The notes under the pieces: model-generated
The model's input: only the letters and a program-made list of their open reading frames with translations
Database searches by the model: none
Told to the model about the DNA's origin: nothing
DNA from: Angiostrongylus vasorum
Taxonomy: Eukaryota; Nematoda; Chromadorea; Rhabditida; Metastrongylidae
Assembly (NCBI GenBank): GCA_018806985.1
Contig: JADANN010000224.1
Span: forward strand, 248,001-312,000
Length of the DNA: 64,000 nucleotides
Reading direction: 5' to 3'
Shown here: positions 12,101 through 24,300 of the stretch, in pieces
How the letters are laid out: each line of letters opens with the position of its first letter
How positions within the stretch are numbered: position 1 is the stretch's first letter
Translations under genes and position numbers: made by a program

Positions 12101-12880
12101 AAGAGAACCTTTCCTTCGTGCTGCCTATTGTATTCGCAGTAAAAAAAAGCTATCCGCCAATAACCGTGTATTACAGAGTGAAAGATGCAAAAAAAGATCC
12201 TCAAGAGAGGATAGTGTGAACAGTGTAGTAGAAATTGCAGCACGAAGCAAACGCCTATGCGCGGAAAGTAGTGCAAAACTTCTACAAAGTGAGGAACTAT
12301 GATGAATTGAAAGTCTATGTGTAATTACTAGCCTATATTTCGCTGTCCAATTGTCGACGTTTATTATTTCCTCCCACTTTTTATATGGTTTTCAAGACAC
12401 TGAAGTATTTGGTGGGACAGTTGGTATGGACTTTACTTTAATATCGGCTATATATACTTGATGATGGTGCTGGTCATTCTGCCATGCGGACTTGTAATAG
12501 TGAATTAGTGCCGTCAGCTTAAAATCTTTTACACTGTGCGGGTTCAATTTCGATTCGATGAGGAGTAGGGAGAATCCTAAGCGTTTCAATCGACGTGTCA
12601 ACGGCGAAACCCTGCAGGGTTTGCAATCCACACTGCTCGTATCTACTTTGCTGTCGACATCCAATGAGTTTTTTCCATTTCTGGAGTGTCCAACATTTTC
12701 ACATGTATTTCGATTAGAGTAGTGGTGATTTTCAACGTTCCACTACTTCTTCTATCGATCGGAGAAGGTGTGATGTCAGTCGATATCCCTTAGCTAGGCT
12801 TTTATTAAGTTTAATGAAGAATTTTCACTGACTTGATCTCTTGCATATGTTCTAGTTAGCAACATGTTTTCTTCCGAGTA
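9151..12880. other. Mostly unassigned DNA with one exon candidate and a PLE-end remnant
   Basis: The longer open frames have no recognisable domain. On the minus strand, 11520-11577 is bounded by a pyrimidine-rich TTTTACAG acceptor and an AAAG/GTACGT donor and is open, so it may be an exon; the rest of such a gene was not found. A hammerhead-like PLE terminus remnant lies at about 10252-10290. A near-identical 31-bp direct repeat (10177-10207 and 10558-10588) brackets it. Confidence 0.4.
11520..11577 (-). CDS. Candidate isolated exon, unknown gene
   Basis: The minus strand has acceptor CTTCTTTTACAG, an open stretch of about 58 bp reading TTEFDKVRRCANNSRLILQ, then donor AAAG/GTACGTTCC. Both splice sites fit nematode consensus. 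No homology was recognised and partner exons were not identified. This position falls where a third, older Maelstrom unit might once have lain, but the peptide does not match the exons of copies A or C. Confidence 0.25.
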
Positions 12881-12904
12881 ATGTCATCAGTATCATTTGT
12901 ATCA

Positions 12905-13258
12905 CCTGCCCTCCCATTGATAGTCGAGTGACTTGAGCAAACACCAGAAAATCTTCCATTTTTTCTCAATCTCGTGCAAGAATGGTACGGTGGGTTATGT
13001 TGCTCTGGGAACTTAATGACCATCATATATTTCTTCTAAGGCTTTGGGAGAGAACTCTAACCATTGGATCAGCGGTCTTCCTGCAGTATGTTTGACATTC
13101 CGAGGAGTCCAGTCACTAACTGCTCTTGTCCACCGGTTGTTGTTCATGCGCATTACGTGTCCGGCCCACCTTATCCTCGACAGTTTGGCTTATCGTAGGA
13201 GTCACCCTTTCTGAATACGGTCTTGCTGGTCTTAACTCCGTCTATTCGACATACCCGC
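12905..13258 (-). mobile_element. RTE-type LINE C-terminal remnant, second subfamily (RTE4)
   Basis: The minus-strand translation contains IRWAGHVMRMNNNRWTRAV followed by SDWTPRN and GRPLIQW, the C-terminal block of RTE-clade polyproteins. It differs from the RTE1 block (HRWADHIMRRTDDRWTKR), so at least two RTE subfamilies are in the window. Stops and frameshifts are present upstream, so this is a decayed fragment. Confidence 0.75.
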
Positions 13259-13261
13259 CAG

Positions 13262-13560
13262 ACTCTCGCCTACCAATTACCACTTCTTCAGGCATCTCAA
13301 CATCCTTTTTGCACAAGAAATGCTTCAGAAAGCAAGCAGAGGCCAAAACTGCCTTCAACGCCTGAAGCCTTCATCGACTTCGTTGACTCCAGAATTCCAA
13401 AGCTTTATGCAACACAAATTTATTGCTTGTGGGGGAAAACCTGTAGAATCTTAATTTTATTTCGATTGATAAAGCTCATTTCCCTGCCGAGATATCGTTT
13501 AAATGTTGACTTACTGCATTAATTTCCGATTTACGTAATAATATAAAGAAACCTTGACTC
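13262..13560 (+). mobile_element. Mariner transposase 3' fragment
   Basis: The plus-strand translation, with frameshifts, reads YHFFRHL, then KQAEAKTAFNA, then FIDFVDSRIPKLYATQI, matching the C-terminal end of mariner-family transposases. It abuts the RTE4 remnant directly. The catalytic domain is absent. A more complete but decayed mariner lies at about 41.37-42.34 kb and shares the EA-TAFKG type block. Confidence 0.65.
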
Positions 13561-14167
13561 GGTCATCTGTCTCCTGTAATTCCATCTTCCCTGTTATGAA
13601 GCAACTTGAATGTACGAATGCATTCGATTCTTCTGTTTGAGGACTATATCGTTTTATGAGACACTTGTGAAATGTCACCTAATCAAAGACAGAGTTTCTT
13701 TTTCCTAGTGTTCCTCAATGTTTTCTCCACCTTTTGGTGAAAATTGAGCAAGGTTTTTCAACTCTACAATGTATTCTGAAGCTGGCGTTCCATGTCGTTG
13801 ACGCTTTCTTTGGTAGAGATTACCGCAAAATGTCAGCAGTGTAGGATATTATTTGTTGAATTTGATACAGTACTGTCGAAGGATTCTTTGCAGCCATTTT
13901 TATAGTCCGTTATCAGGACTGCAAGGTGGTCGTTGTCGTAAGCAAGAAGATGCTTAAAAAGATGATTTATGCGACATAAGGTGTATGCGATCGTTTTATT
14001 ACCAGCTTGAAATTTTTCTTCATCTCACAAGGTTTCTAGCTAGATGAAAAGGCGCATTGCTGCTGGAGGCATTCAGTTGAAATGAAGTTATGGTAAACTC
14101 TAAAGGGTAATTAACCTCTTATGTGATAAACGGAGATATCAAATAGCGCACATATAGTCATTTTTTA
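13561..14167. other. Unassigned DNA, nothing recognised
   Basis: No open frame, repeat or motif that I can support. Confidence 0.5.
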
Positions 14168-14530
14168 ACTAATATGACCCGTCTTCACATCTACCGTGCG
14201 GATCCCAGCACTTCACGTTCGGCTCGTTTCCTCGCATCCATTACCCACGAAGATCTTCCTAGTTTTTACGTCTGGGTTCGGTTGCTTCTTGAGGATTTTC
14301 ATTTCATCGCGAATGTCGCAGAATGCTGGTCGAGCAATTCTCCCTGGAGTCCTGAGATATCCGGGCTGAAGTGTTCCCAATTGGATTGCAAAGAGTGATT
14401 CTTTCTGGTAGAAGCCCAGTACCGATTTCCCGACCTCGGAGAGATGACAGGCTTAATTGGCCCGGAGCAGAATCGAACTAGCACCATGCTCGTGATGACC
14501 AAAACCACTACCACTGTGCTATCCATCCCT
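14168..14530 (-). repeat. S2 SINE, near full length
   Basis: Read on the minus strand, the head has box A ATAGCACAGTGGTAGTGG (about 14522-14505) and box B TAGTTCGATTC. About 250 bp of body follow, and then a 3' tail with GTGCTGGGATCCGCAC and GTGAAGACGG. That tail matches the 3' end of RTE1 and is read as borrowed from the LINE. This is the best full-length reference for the family in the window. Confidence 0.8.
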
Positions 14531-14547
14531 TCATATAATCTTGGTAT

Positions 14548-14915
14548 TTGGTACTTGAGTGACCCGTCCTCACTGGTTGTGCGGGCCTCAGCACAATCTC
14601 TACTCTTCGGAGATTTGCTGGTTAAGCCATTGTGGTTCCCTTGAATTCCGAGGTCAGCCTGGCCATAGTCTGCACCAGGTCTTCACCATCACAGGCAATC
14701 GAAGCCCTTGTGGATCAGAGGGAGATTTGGCACCATGCGACTTTGATACTAGGACGGTGGTGTATCCTGGTATTGGTTTACTCTTTGCTAGGCTTCCTGA
14801 TGGAAACGCCGGACTCCTTCACAGCTTGGGAGACTCTGCCAGGGAGATGAAACCCTCCGCTGAACATCGCAGCACAACACCCAGGAACACCTTCCAGCCA
14901 TGAGGAGGTGGTAAA
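14548..14915 (-). repeat. S4 SINE-like repeat, near full length
   Basis: A repeat of about 370-400 bp also found at 20.5-21.1, 27.7-28.1, 46.9-47.1, 50.6-51.0 and 63.3-63.7 kb. Read on the minus strand it ends in the GCCCGCACAACCAGTGAGGA type tail shared with RTE1 and S2. The other end (AAACTGTTTACCACCTCC on the minus strand) is followed by a box-B-like GGTTTCATCTCCC, so a tRNA-derived head is plausible but weaker than in S1-S3. Confidence 0.7.
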
Positions 14916-15399
14916 CAGTTGGGAGGTTCATATAATCAATATAAACAATAACGAAGTCAATATGTAGAAATAGTATAAATGCATGGAGATAATTGACGGC
15001 AGAGGAGAAGCTTCTGTATTCCACTGATAAAGCATTGCGAGAAACAAGTGAGAAATGAAAAGAAAACTACTGTTCAACTTGTAGAGTTAAACGCAAGCGG
15101 TGAAGTTGAATAGATGAGCAGAAATGGCTCTCCTTGTGCACCACCTTGGAATGGATAACATGCATGGCGGGAACGAAAAGTCTAACATGTTGAGGCCCTG
15201 ATTCTAGAAGTGATCAAAAAAGCTTAGATAGGGAATGTTCCCCATAGTATAGGGAATATTCTCTATAATCTATTCATAGTGCTTGGTAAGGCCATACTGT
15301 CATGAGGTATTTGTTAAGGAGAAGTTGTTAGCAATGTTGGCAATATATTCAGCATAATTAACACCTTTAAAATGCGATTAACCACCAGAAAAAATGGTA

Positions 15400-18300
15400 A
15401 AGTGGTAAGAAAGGAAAATTGGAAACGAGAAAGAGAGATCCACTAAAACGTATGGAAAAGCGAAAAGTTTTTAGATGATGAAGAATACAGGGTGGATGTG
15501 AGGAAAATCTGAATAGAAAAAAATCGATAAGCAAAGAAGAGAAACGAAGTTCAAAAGGCGAGCTGCATATAGGCGAATGCGTTCCACGTCGTCCAGACGG
15601 TTCTTTTAGAATGTTCTTCGACACGATAGAGCGTCTGTCGACAAGTTCGACAGGTCCCGCATGCATTCATTCCGAAATCACACTTCGAATTTATTGGTTT
15701 TTCTTACAATCATAAACACTATGATGAGTATAGTTGCAGCATCGAATGTGTGGGAATGAGTATGACACAAGATCGATCCTGCCAGCGACTGATAGAACTG
15801 GTTGGGTGCTTGACGAGTTTTGCCTGTAAAATGCAAAAAAGTTGTAGATGTTTGAAAGCATGAGACAATACACAAAAGATCAATGATCACATAGATGACA
15901 TAGGAATTTCACAGACTGCCGATAAAGATGAAAAGGAACACAGTGAAATATTGCAGCAACATTTCGGTTATGAAGAGATTGTTGACAATGTTGGCGACAT
16001 ATTTGGAAATGCAGAACATCCTCTACGAATCATAGGTTAGTCTCTATATCCGTCAGAGATGAAGATCTTCAGGCTTCCGTGTGGGTGTGATTGTCACTTG
16101 GTCACTTCCTTTTCTTTAGGAATACCAATGAATGCTCGTTGAAGTGATTCTCCTTGGGAGTCCGGGATAGCTCCATTAGAACGTGCCCCAGAATTTCACT
16201 CCAGTTAATCAGCATTCTCTGTGAATCGGTAAGAGCTTTTGTGGATCAATCTGTTTTCCCTTTTCTCTCTGTATCAATTCTTAAACACTGAGCTCCATAA
16301 TTCCAAAAACTAACGGTCAGTTTTTTTTGGAATACTCTGCTACGCGGTTGAATACCCTTTGGTACGCTAGACACATTTCGCGCGCATCCATTCAGATCCT
16401 ATGCTTCGACTTCAATGGTTTTTCTTATATTCACAATCTCTATGATGAGTATAGTTATAGCACCGAATTGGTGGGAATGGGTGACGCGTAATAGACTACT
16501 AGTGACTGACAGAACTGTGGTTGGATGGGTAATGAATTTTGTTCATCAAACAGAAAAGTCGAAGATGTTTGAAAGAACGGAAGAATACCTAGATCTTAGA
16601 TGACACGCAGGATATACGAGATTGAGAAATTACAGATGAAACTGGGCAGTACAAAAAAAAAGGCACAGTCAATTTGAAAGGGCTTCATGGCCAGTGGTCG
16701 TATGTTAGAGAATGTGGCCGTTTGCCTTGATAAATCCATGAATTGCTCTGACAGATAACCCGTGAATTCGACATGGTCATGCATCGTGAAAATGACGGAG
16801 TGCCTTCCTGGCCTATACAGTAGTTAACAGCCGCCAAGCGATAAATAAAACCTACGCGTGGACCCTCATGAACAGATTTGGTACGATTTTTCCTACTCGT
16901 TAGGCATGAGGAGCTTGGCATGTCTACTACGGCACTCCTTAAAGAAAGAAAATCACCCACTATAGCGCATCAATGAGGCCGCATGTAGTGCAGTAGCCGG
17001 AGGCGTCCTGCAATACACATGGGATCGATCCCGGGCCCTTGGCTCACCAAGCCTTCCATCCCTTCGTGGTCGGTAGATTGGTGCCAGACTTCTCTGGGAG
17101 GATAGCAGCACTGCCTCGATACATCGTCAGCCCACCGCGAGTCATTGTGAAGGCTAGATATGCATTTAATCACCTCTACTGACACTTAATGAGGTCGAAT
17201 ACATGGCGTATCCCTCAGCGGTTGATCAATGCAGAGAGCTTCATCTTTTTATTTTTGTGGTACGTCAATGGTAGAATATGCTATTGCCGGTTGTTTCGTA
17301 AGACGATGCTAAGAGAATAACAATGCGATTCTTACCGAAGCATCGATCTCTCCATGTAGGCTCAAAATGGAGGGTCCTTGTATGAAAATCCTTAAGAAAA
17401 CTGGTACACAGGTGTTTTTAATAAGCAGAACGGCTATTCATATACACACAGTGCATTCTTCACCATGTAAGCGTTGGGAAGACTTAACGTTCACATGGTA
17501 TTTCACCGATGCTCTAAACACTGCACGCAAAAACATTTATTACGAAATCCAAAACTTTCAGTCAGCATTTCCTCAACATACACTTCGTTCATAGCATTTG
17601 TACGTATTCTCGAGAAATTCCTCTTTCCAGATAAATTACACTGCTTATGGCCAATGTTGAAACAATCCAAGCGAAGATACTTCCTACAACTTCTGTTTAG
17701 CAAACACGAGCTGTTAGCAGAAAGTAGAAAGTAGTAGGAACACGGCTAGAAAGAATTGTTCAATCAATGCCGAGGTTAACAGAAAGTCGGACGTGGGATA
17801 TACTTCTTACAATTTTTTTTTTTACATCTGCTGCACCCAGTTGTTACTTGACTAGCAAACCCCTTTCGTGTGCTTACGAAGTCAAACTCAACGTCTCCAT
17901 CTTTTTGACATTAGTCCAGTCTTTTTCAAACGACAGACGATCTATAAAGGCTGACCATAGTTGTCATTCTCCAGGTGTTCACTAAACACATCTGCGTGAC
18001 CAAGGGGAGAGGGACAGACCGTGTTAATCATGGGCGAAATTTGATATTATAGAGCTATAAAGAAGTGTAGCATAGAAAGATACTACTATATTTGACAACT
18101 AACTGCTCATCTTATCATTATCGTCTAAGCATTCACCTTTTTTCCCAACCATTCGACAAAGCATTTTCAGAATCACCACCGTCGAATACTGGGTGCTCAA
18201 GATTTTGCAATAGTCCACCGAAATAAAGTCGAGTACGTTTTCAAGAGAGAAGCGAAAATAAAAGACCACGTCTGCCACTGCGACATTTGATGTTTCCGTA

Positions 18301-19000
18301 TTTCGACTGAAGATCAGTCAACACGACGTTGACAAATACCATGATTAAGGCTGCACGACCGAAACTCTACATGTGTTATGAACACTAAACACTAACTAAT
18401 ATGACTCTGGAAATGACAGTGTTGAAGAAGCGTCAGCCACGAAAAAAGTAATTGAGAGCCTCATACTAGTTGGACAAAAGACAAAATAGTGATAAAGGTC
18501 TCCATTATCATTAACACTTTACCGCACACTATTGCAAAATCGAGCAATGGTCCATGCAAAAAAAAACGATATAAAATCTCCTCTACAAAGATTACTACAG
18601 GACGTAATTATCGAGTCCACTGTACTAATGTGGTTGTGGATCTGGTCTCGGCCGCCACCGAATAAGCAATCGAGGTGGTGGAGGTAGTTCCAGCAGTTTG
18701 GTATTGCAACAAATCAATCATCTTAATACAAAATAGGACTAGTTCCGCAACCGGTAACTTTTCAGGCCTACCACATATTATTTTAAGATTCTGGTCAAAC
18801 ACTTTCTACGTACTTCACAGCATATTTCATTGGACCGCCTAGCTCAGTTCTTCGTTTCTCTACTCTCAAAGAAAGCTCGAAGCGTTGCATATGTTGTTGT
18901 TCAAAAGCCCGTGTTTCGTGAGTGGTGGATGTTACGTAGGTGAGAATGTGACACCTCAAGCGAAGAGAGGTATGCTCCATCTTTTAATGCTTTGTTTTCG
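15400..19000. repeat. Relic of duplicated Maelstrom-unit flank
   Basis: Several blocks match the flank of the C unit in the same order. About 15690-15940 and 16415-16640 match 49110-49350, about 16640-16830 matches 49310-49480, and about 17900-17960 shares TCTCCATCTTTTTGACA and its surroundings with about 50020-50050. The first match is present twice here. No functional gene was recognised; the apparent ORFs are not conserved between copies. I infer an older duplicate of the upstream flank of the Maelstrom unit. S1 lies inside at 16.98-17.25 kb. A short piece at about 17768-17800 resembles a PLE terminus. Confidence 0.5.
16975..17250 (+). repeat. S1 SINE, near full length
   Basis: A tRNA-derived head with box-A-like TAGTGCAGTAGCCGGAGGCG and box B GGGATCGATCCC, a body containing GTCATTGTGAAGGC and GATATGCATTTAATCACCTC, and the family end TTGATCAATGCAGAGAGCTT. 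Its tail is unlike the RTE tail of S2 and S4, so it probably uses another LINE. Confidence 0.8.
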
Positions 19001-20214
19001 CTAGCTGACGGTACAGGATTACTCACATGTTTCCGGGGCTCCGGCAGGTGGCGAGACTTAAGCTGTTTCTGAACTGGGATCTACGAAATCGACTTCTGAA
19101 CTATCGCATGTGAAATACAGCCACAATGACGGTGAGATAATTGCAAATTTAAGACCCCAGACTGCGGCGATTTTTTTGTCGGGCCCGGACCTTCCGGTTT
19201 TTTGACAATAAAGGAAAATTTCCAATAACTGTCGTGTTTTAGGAGCTGTGACAAAGACAGAATTATAAAAGAGACTTCGATCTATCGTTCCACTGGTGTG
19301 AATGACAACTGTACTACTATTTACTGTGTGTTGCCTTTGTCAATTATGGAAGCAATTTGCTGTCAGCACTTGCATTTTGCACTCTATATTGCGTCTAGTT
19401 CAGTGGTTTTCCTCATATCCGCACGTTCCATACAATAACCATAGTGGTAAATGGTCAAAGAAAGTTTTCTCAAATCAATGAATGTATTTTTACTGCTCTC
19501 ATCCCCATTACTTTGATCTTTTTAAAGTGCACCTATTGTGCCCTATGATGGTTATATGGTAAGCCATAATGCACTCATTACTCGTCTCAAGCAGATTTTC
19601 GTGACCAACAATAATAAGATGACAGCTCTTTCTCGAACACATTGCTTAACATGTGTCGTTATTGCTTCTCGCTCGATAGGAAATTCAAAATACAAAACCA
19701 AACGACTGCTTTCCTTGACATTTGTCGCTTAAATCATTATAAGTGCCAATCCATATTTAGAAAGGATTGCTGTAGGAACCAATTGTCATCAAACGTGAGA
19801 TGGAATTGTTCAGCTCAAATTCCACTGCCAATTGGCGTAAAAAAGGGTCTTCCTCAGGCGGAACGACGTCATAGCATAGAACATAACTTTGCTCTTTCAA
19901 ACATTCTGCAAAACGTTCTGGATCTTAAATCGAATGTACGAACAAAAAAAACATGCTCGTACAATTTCCCAACTACCAACACTTTCCTAATATGAGAATT
20001 ACATTAAAAAATCATAGCTTGAAGAAAGAATGGAGTATATAGACACGACATAACTCAACCAAACGAAATTTAAATTCACACTAACAGAAACACCCCACAT
20101 TGCACAATTTCTAGTTAAAGCAAAGTTCCTAACTTTCTTGAACAATAATATGAACGGTGCCCCAATAATCCTACAAAACACAAGAAACTAGGGTCAACTA
20201 TTAAGCTAGGAAAT

Positions 20215-20490
20215 ACCATAGGTATAACCACAACGATGGTGAGATATCTGCAAAACTCCGGACCGCAGATGCCTGCGGTGGAAATCGAACTCGTTATTAC
20301 CCTTTACGGGGCTAACGTGTTCACCACCACACCATGCAGATTCTTCGTTTCACCTTTCTCTCAGCCATGTTTTTAACTTATAGGTGCCATCAGCAATCAC
20401 CCGTCAACGGGATTTCACATTGTCATACCCTGTAATGACTAGGCAGCAAAATAAAATTGATTATATCGTGATTTTTACTACAGCTTCAGC
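20215..20490 (-). repeat. S3 SINE
   Basis: Contains the S3 blocks ATATCTGCAAAACTCCGGACC, CGTGTTCACCACCACACC and the CAGCAATCACCCGTCAACGGG body. It faces another S3 copy at 20.78-21.01 kb across a piece of S4. Confidence 0.75.
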
Positions 20491-20494
20491 TTAT

Positions 20495-21085
20495 ACTTAC
20501 TTGAATAGTTTAATGGCCTGCACTCACTGTTTGTGCGGGCTCCAGCATAATCTCCACTTTTCGAAGAATTGTTGGTTAAGCCATTGTGGTTCCCTGGATT
20601 CCAGAGGGCAGCTTGGCCAAAGTCTGCCCCAGGTGTTCACCACCACAGGCTGTCGCAGCCCTTGTGGATAAGAGGGAGACTTGCCATCATGCGAATTTAA
20701 CACCAGGACGGTGGTGGATCCTGGTATTGGTTTCCTCTTAGTTAGGCTTCCTGATGATAACGCCAGCTTCAGCTTAACTAGGTACAAAGACGATTTGTGC
20801 TTCACAGATTAATCCCGTTGGCAGGTGATTGCTGATAGCACCTACAGATTAAAACATGGCTAAGGTAAAGGAGAAACGAAGGACCCGCATGGTCTGGTGA
20901 TGAACGCGTTAGCCACTGCAAAGGGTAAAGGGTAATAGCCAGTTCGATCCCCTAACTCAGACATCAACGGTCCAGGGTTTTGCAGAAATCTCTGCATGAT
21001 TGTGGTTATAATCCACATCAGCCCCTTCCATGGAACAGCAATGACACCCGGGAACACCTCCTAGCCACGACGAGACGATTACTAT
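20495..21085 (-). repeat. S4 repeat split by an inserted S3 SINE
   Basis: S4 tail and body lie at about 20495-20770 and the S4 head at about 21030-21085 (CGGGAACACCTCCTAGCCACGA). Between them, about 20780-21010, is a plus-oriented S3 copy. The split shows S3 was still moving after this S4 insertion. Confidence 0.7.
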
Positions 21086-21341
21086 AGACATAGTTTGACT
21101 GTTGGGCACGTGCATGACGAGAGTTTAATCATCTTTTTTATCGTTTGATTGTTATCATTAAAGGTTTATAAAAAGAGTTAGCTATAGGCATACCCGATGC
21201 GTCAAGATCAGCTTCAGCTCCTTCGTCACGCAGAACATCTTCCGTAGAGCTGCAAATCCATTACGTCTATTCAAAAAACAGACGACTTTTAAATTAAAGA
21301 AGAAGAATTAAAGACTTAAATTAAATTAAATTAAAGATTCT

Positions 21342-24300
21342 TCAAACGAACTTCGACATAGTGGAGCCAGTTTGAAGGCTTGGAGACCCAACAAAAATAC
21401 TGCTCATCGAATGTTTCTCGGGATCATAAAGATCGCGAAAATTAAACAAATTACCAGAAAAACACAGTCTGCAAACCACATCACTGAAATCAGCAATCTT
21501 ATCAATGTTGAGAAATCCATGATAGGGTCAAGAAGTGCTGAAAGGATAGAGTTAAATTAAACAAACAGCTGCGCAGTACAAGTCAACTTTTGTGAACGCT
21601 CTACGGCCAAACACACAAGGAAAACATGGTGCTGCTATAACCGATTCGCCATGACGAATCTTTCAAAGGCAACATTGCGTTATGTCTTCGCGAACATTTA
21701 CTCTCCACTATACATCATTAACACTTTGAGATACTTGCGCTTCACATGACCAGGAAAACTAACATTAGAACAGCAGTCCTCGCCACAGTGCAACGTTGTC
21801 GTGATTCATGATTTGGGGGTTTGTTCTCATGATAATCGCAGCATTTTGAAGACTCCAAAAAACTCTGAAAACAAAATGGTCACGATTCCGAAGAGTGATG
21901 TTGCATTTTATTAGACCCTTGAAATTCTCATCTACCATCGCAAGCCCTATTATCCATTCAGTCTAGAGTTTTTTAAAGAAACCTTTTAAGTGTTGGGTTC
22001 AAATCCGATGACAGTTTGGCTAGCTGATCTATTACAAGGAATTCAAAAAAGTAGAGAAAGCGCTTATCAAAACGGAATCCATAGCGCTATCCCTTTCCCA
22101 AAGTATGCCAATTACGAAGAGCACAATACTCTTTAAAGTATAATACCAAGGAAAATAATGTTTTACGTAACATATTAGTGAAAAAGCCGCTTTGGTAAAC
22201 ATTATGCCAACTACGTTGCAATAATCTGTAGAGCCGAATATGCTGGAAAAATATAACGTAACACTGAAACTGTCCTTCTGTAGATGCAAAATGAGCTATG
22301 TGTTTGTTATAGCCACATTCAGCAGTTTCTAAAGGAAGTTTCGATGAAACCCAAACTACATAACAATCCGGATTCACTAAACTACTATGCTACAGATCTA
22401 ATACTGGTATTGGCTGCAGTGGCGTTCAAACGGGCTGCATTCTATCAACGTTCATCAATTGAAATTTAAATTAAATCAGAATAAGAGACTCATTTTATCG
22501 GCGTTACGTCACACTTACAAATACACTCCCCTCAAAAATAATATAGAGACAGCATGGCTCAAAGGTACCTGGCCTGAAAGACAATGAGAAATGAAACTGT
22601 CGGTCGAAAAAAATCTTGAGTGAGACCCAGAAACCAACGAAAACGACCTTAAAGAAGGTCGTTCAATCACGTAAGCCTTTTGAAGTTACAACTGATGTTC
22701 ATCTTAGAGATTCCTTAACTTTGCTCTGAATTACATACACCGCTTACCATTTCAAGCTCAAACAAAAAAAGTGGTGTGCTCGATTGCAGAAGCGCCCCAA
22801 GAACTGCTGGACTGAGTGTTCCTAGCGAAATCTCGTTTACCTCTCTTGCATTAGCAAACTGCAGATCGATATTCACATCCGTGAAGTAACCAGGAGGAGA
22901 CTTTCCTTTTACACCATAGCACAGAAATAGAGTAGATATAAAATCTTGCGCTGTAACCATATTATTCATAATTTCTGAAAAAGGAGACATACAGTATGCC
23001 AATCTTGAATCTTTTTTTAAAACGATTTACCCGCGTGTATTTGTAGCTGGTCCGGCCCAACTGTGCTAGCTAGGAAATGCAATGCACGGTCCTGTATAGC
23101 AAAACAAAAGAGTGTAATCAGAAACCATAGGCAAACAAAAAAACCACAAAAAAACAACTATCAAGTTATATCAGTCTGAGAACAACTGTTATCCTTCATA
23201 GTAATTCTTTCTATTCGCACAGTAATCCCGTATTTTAAGCTTTCAACACCTCATATACCACAGAACAAATTAAAGAACGATAAAAACATGGCTCACCACA
23301 ATCTCCACTTGCGCAGCATCGCAAATAACGATTCCCTGATTATGGTATTTTGTCACGAAACTTCTCCACACGTCACAAGGACTTCTTCCTTGAGCGCTCT
23401 TTAGAGGGACGCTGAGGACCATGGCTAAACAGATGCGGATGAATTTTATCAGTCAGCGCATACAGGACAACATATAAAACAGAAAATATTCAGTTTTTAT
23501 GCTTAATTTCTCAACTAAGCAATACACCTACTCTGTCAATTCACTGTTCCCTGGAAACATAAGCGTAATTTCCATTTGTATTGCATTTCCAAATACTTTT
23601 ATACTCCCGATGAAATGAATAGTGTAGTGCATACATTTTGAATTAGTAGCATGTTAATGCTTGGGTGAATCCACGCCAGAAGTAAACGACCTCAGTTGAA
23701 AAATGCAACGCTTCTAGAAACCTTCGAGCCAGCGATGCGTACTGACCAGCTCTGTTGGGCGAGAGGCCCTTACCATTGTCCTCATGATTGACTCGATTAT
23801 AAGCATGATAACGGAAAAGATATTAACAATAAAAGAGAAATGGTACCGTTCTCCTCAACAGTATTTTGACGAAAGAAATGACGAGTGGCGTCAAAAAAGT
23901 CAGGATCAAAATTGATTAGTGAAGACCAGCAGGAAGTCGTTCCTAAATAACCACGTTTAAATCATAATGTTCTACTTGTTATTTTCTGCTTACTACAATT
24001 TTTACGACAGGGTATTAAGCGAAATACAACCACAACATTGCAGAGATATTTGCAAAACTCCCGACCCGAGGTGTCTGCGGTTGGGAACGATCACGCCTCT
24101 ACCCCTTTCCGGGGGCTAGTTCACCATCACACCATGCGGATCCTTTGCCTCGTCATGTTTAAAGTGGAAAGTTCTGGGACATGCGATGAGAAAAATAAAG
24201 ATTAGGAAATAAAGATCGAATGAAGAACCAGTTCCTATATCTCCCATGTGTCACGATGATATTAAAAAACGCCACCACTGTTGATCGATGAGGGCTTCTC

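Noticed and set aside
22087..22377. An extra Maelstrom exon with a Cys/His-like pattern (ECGYNKHIAHF)
   Set aside because: The exons on either side join in phase without it, the true motif is in the 21770-21864 exon, and copy C is not open here.
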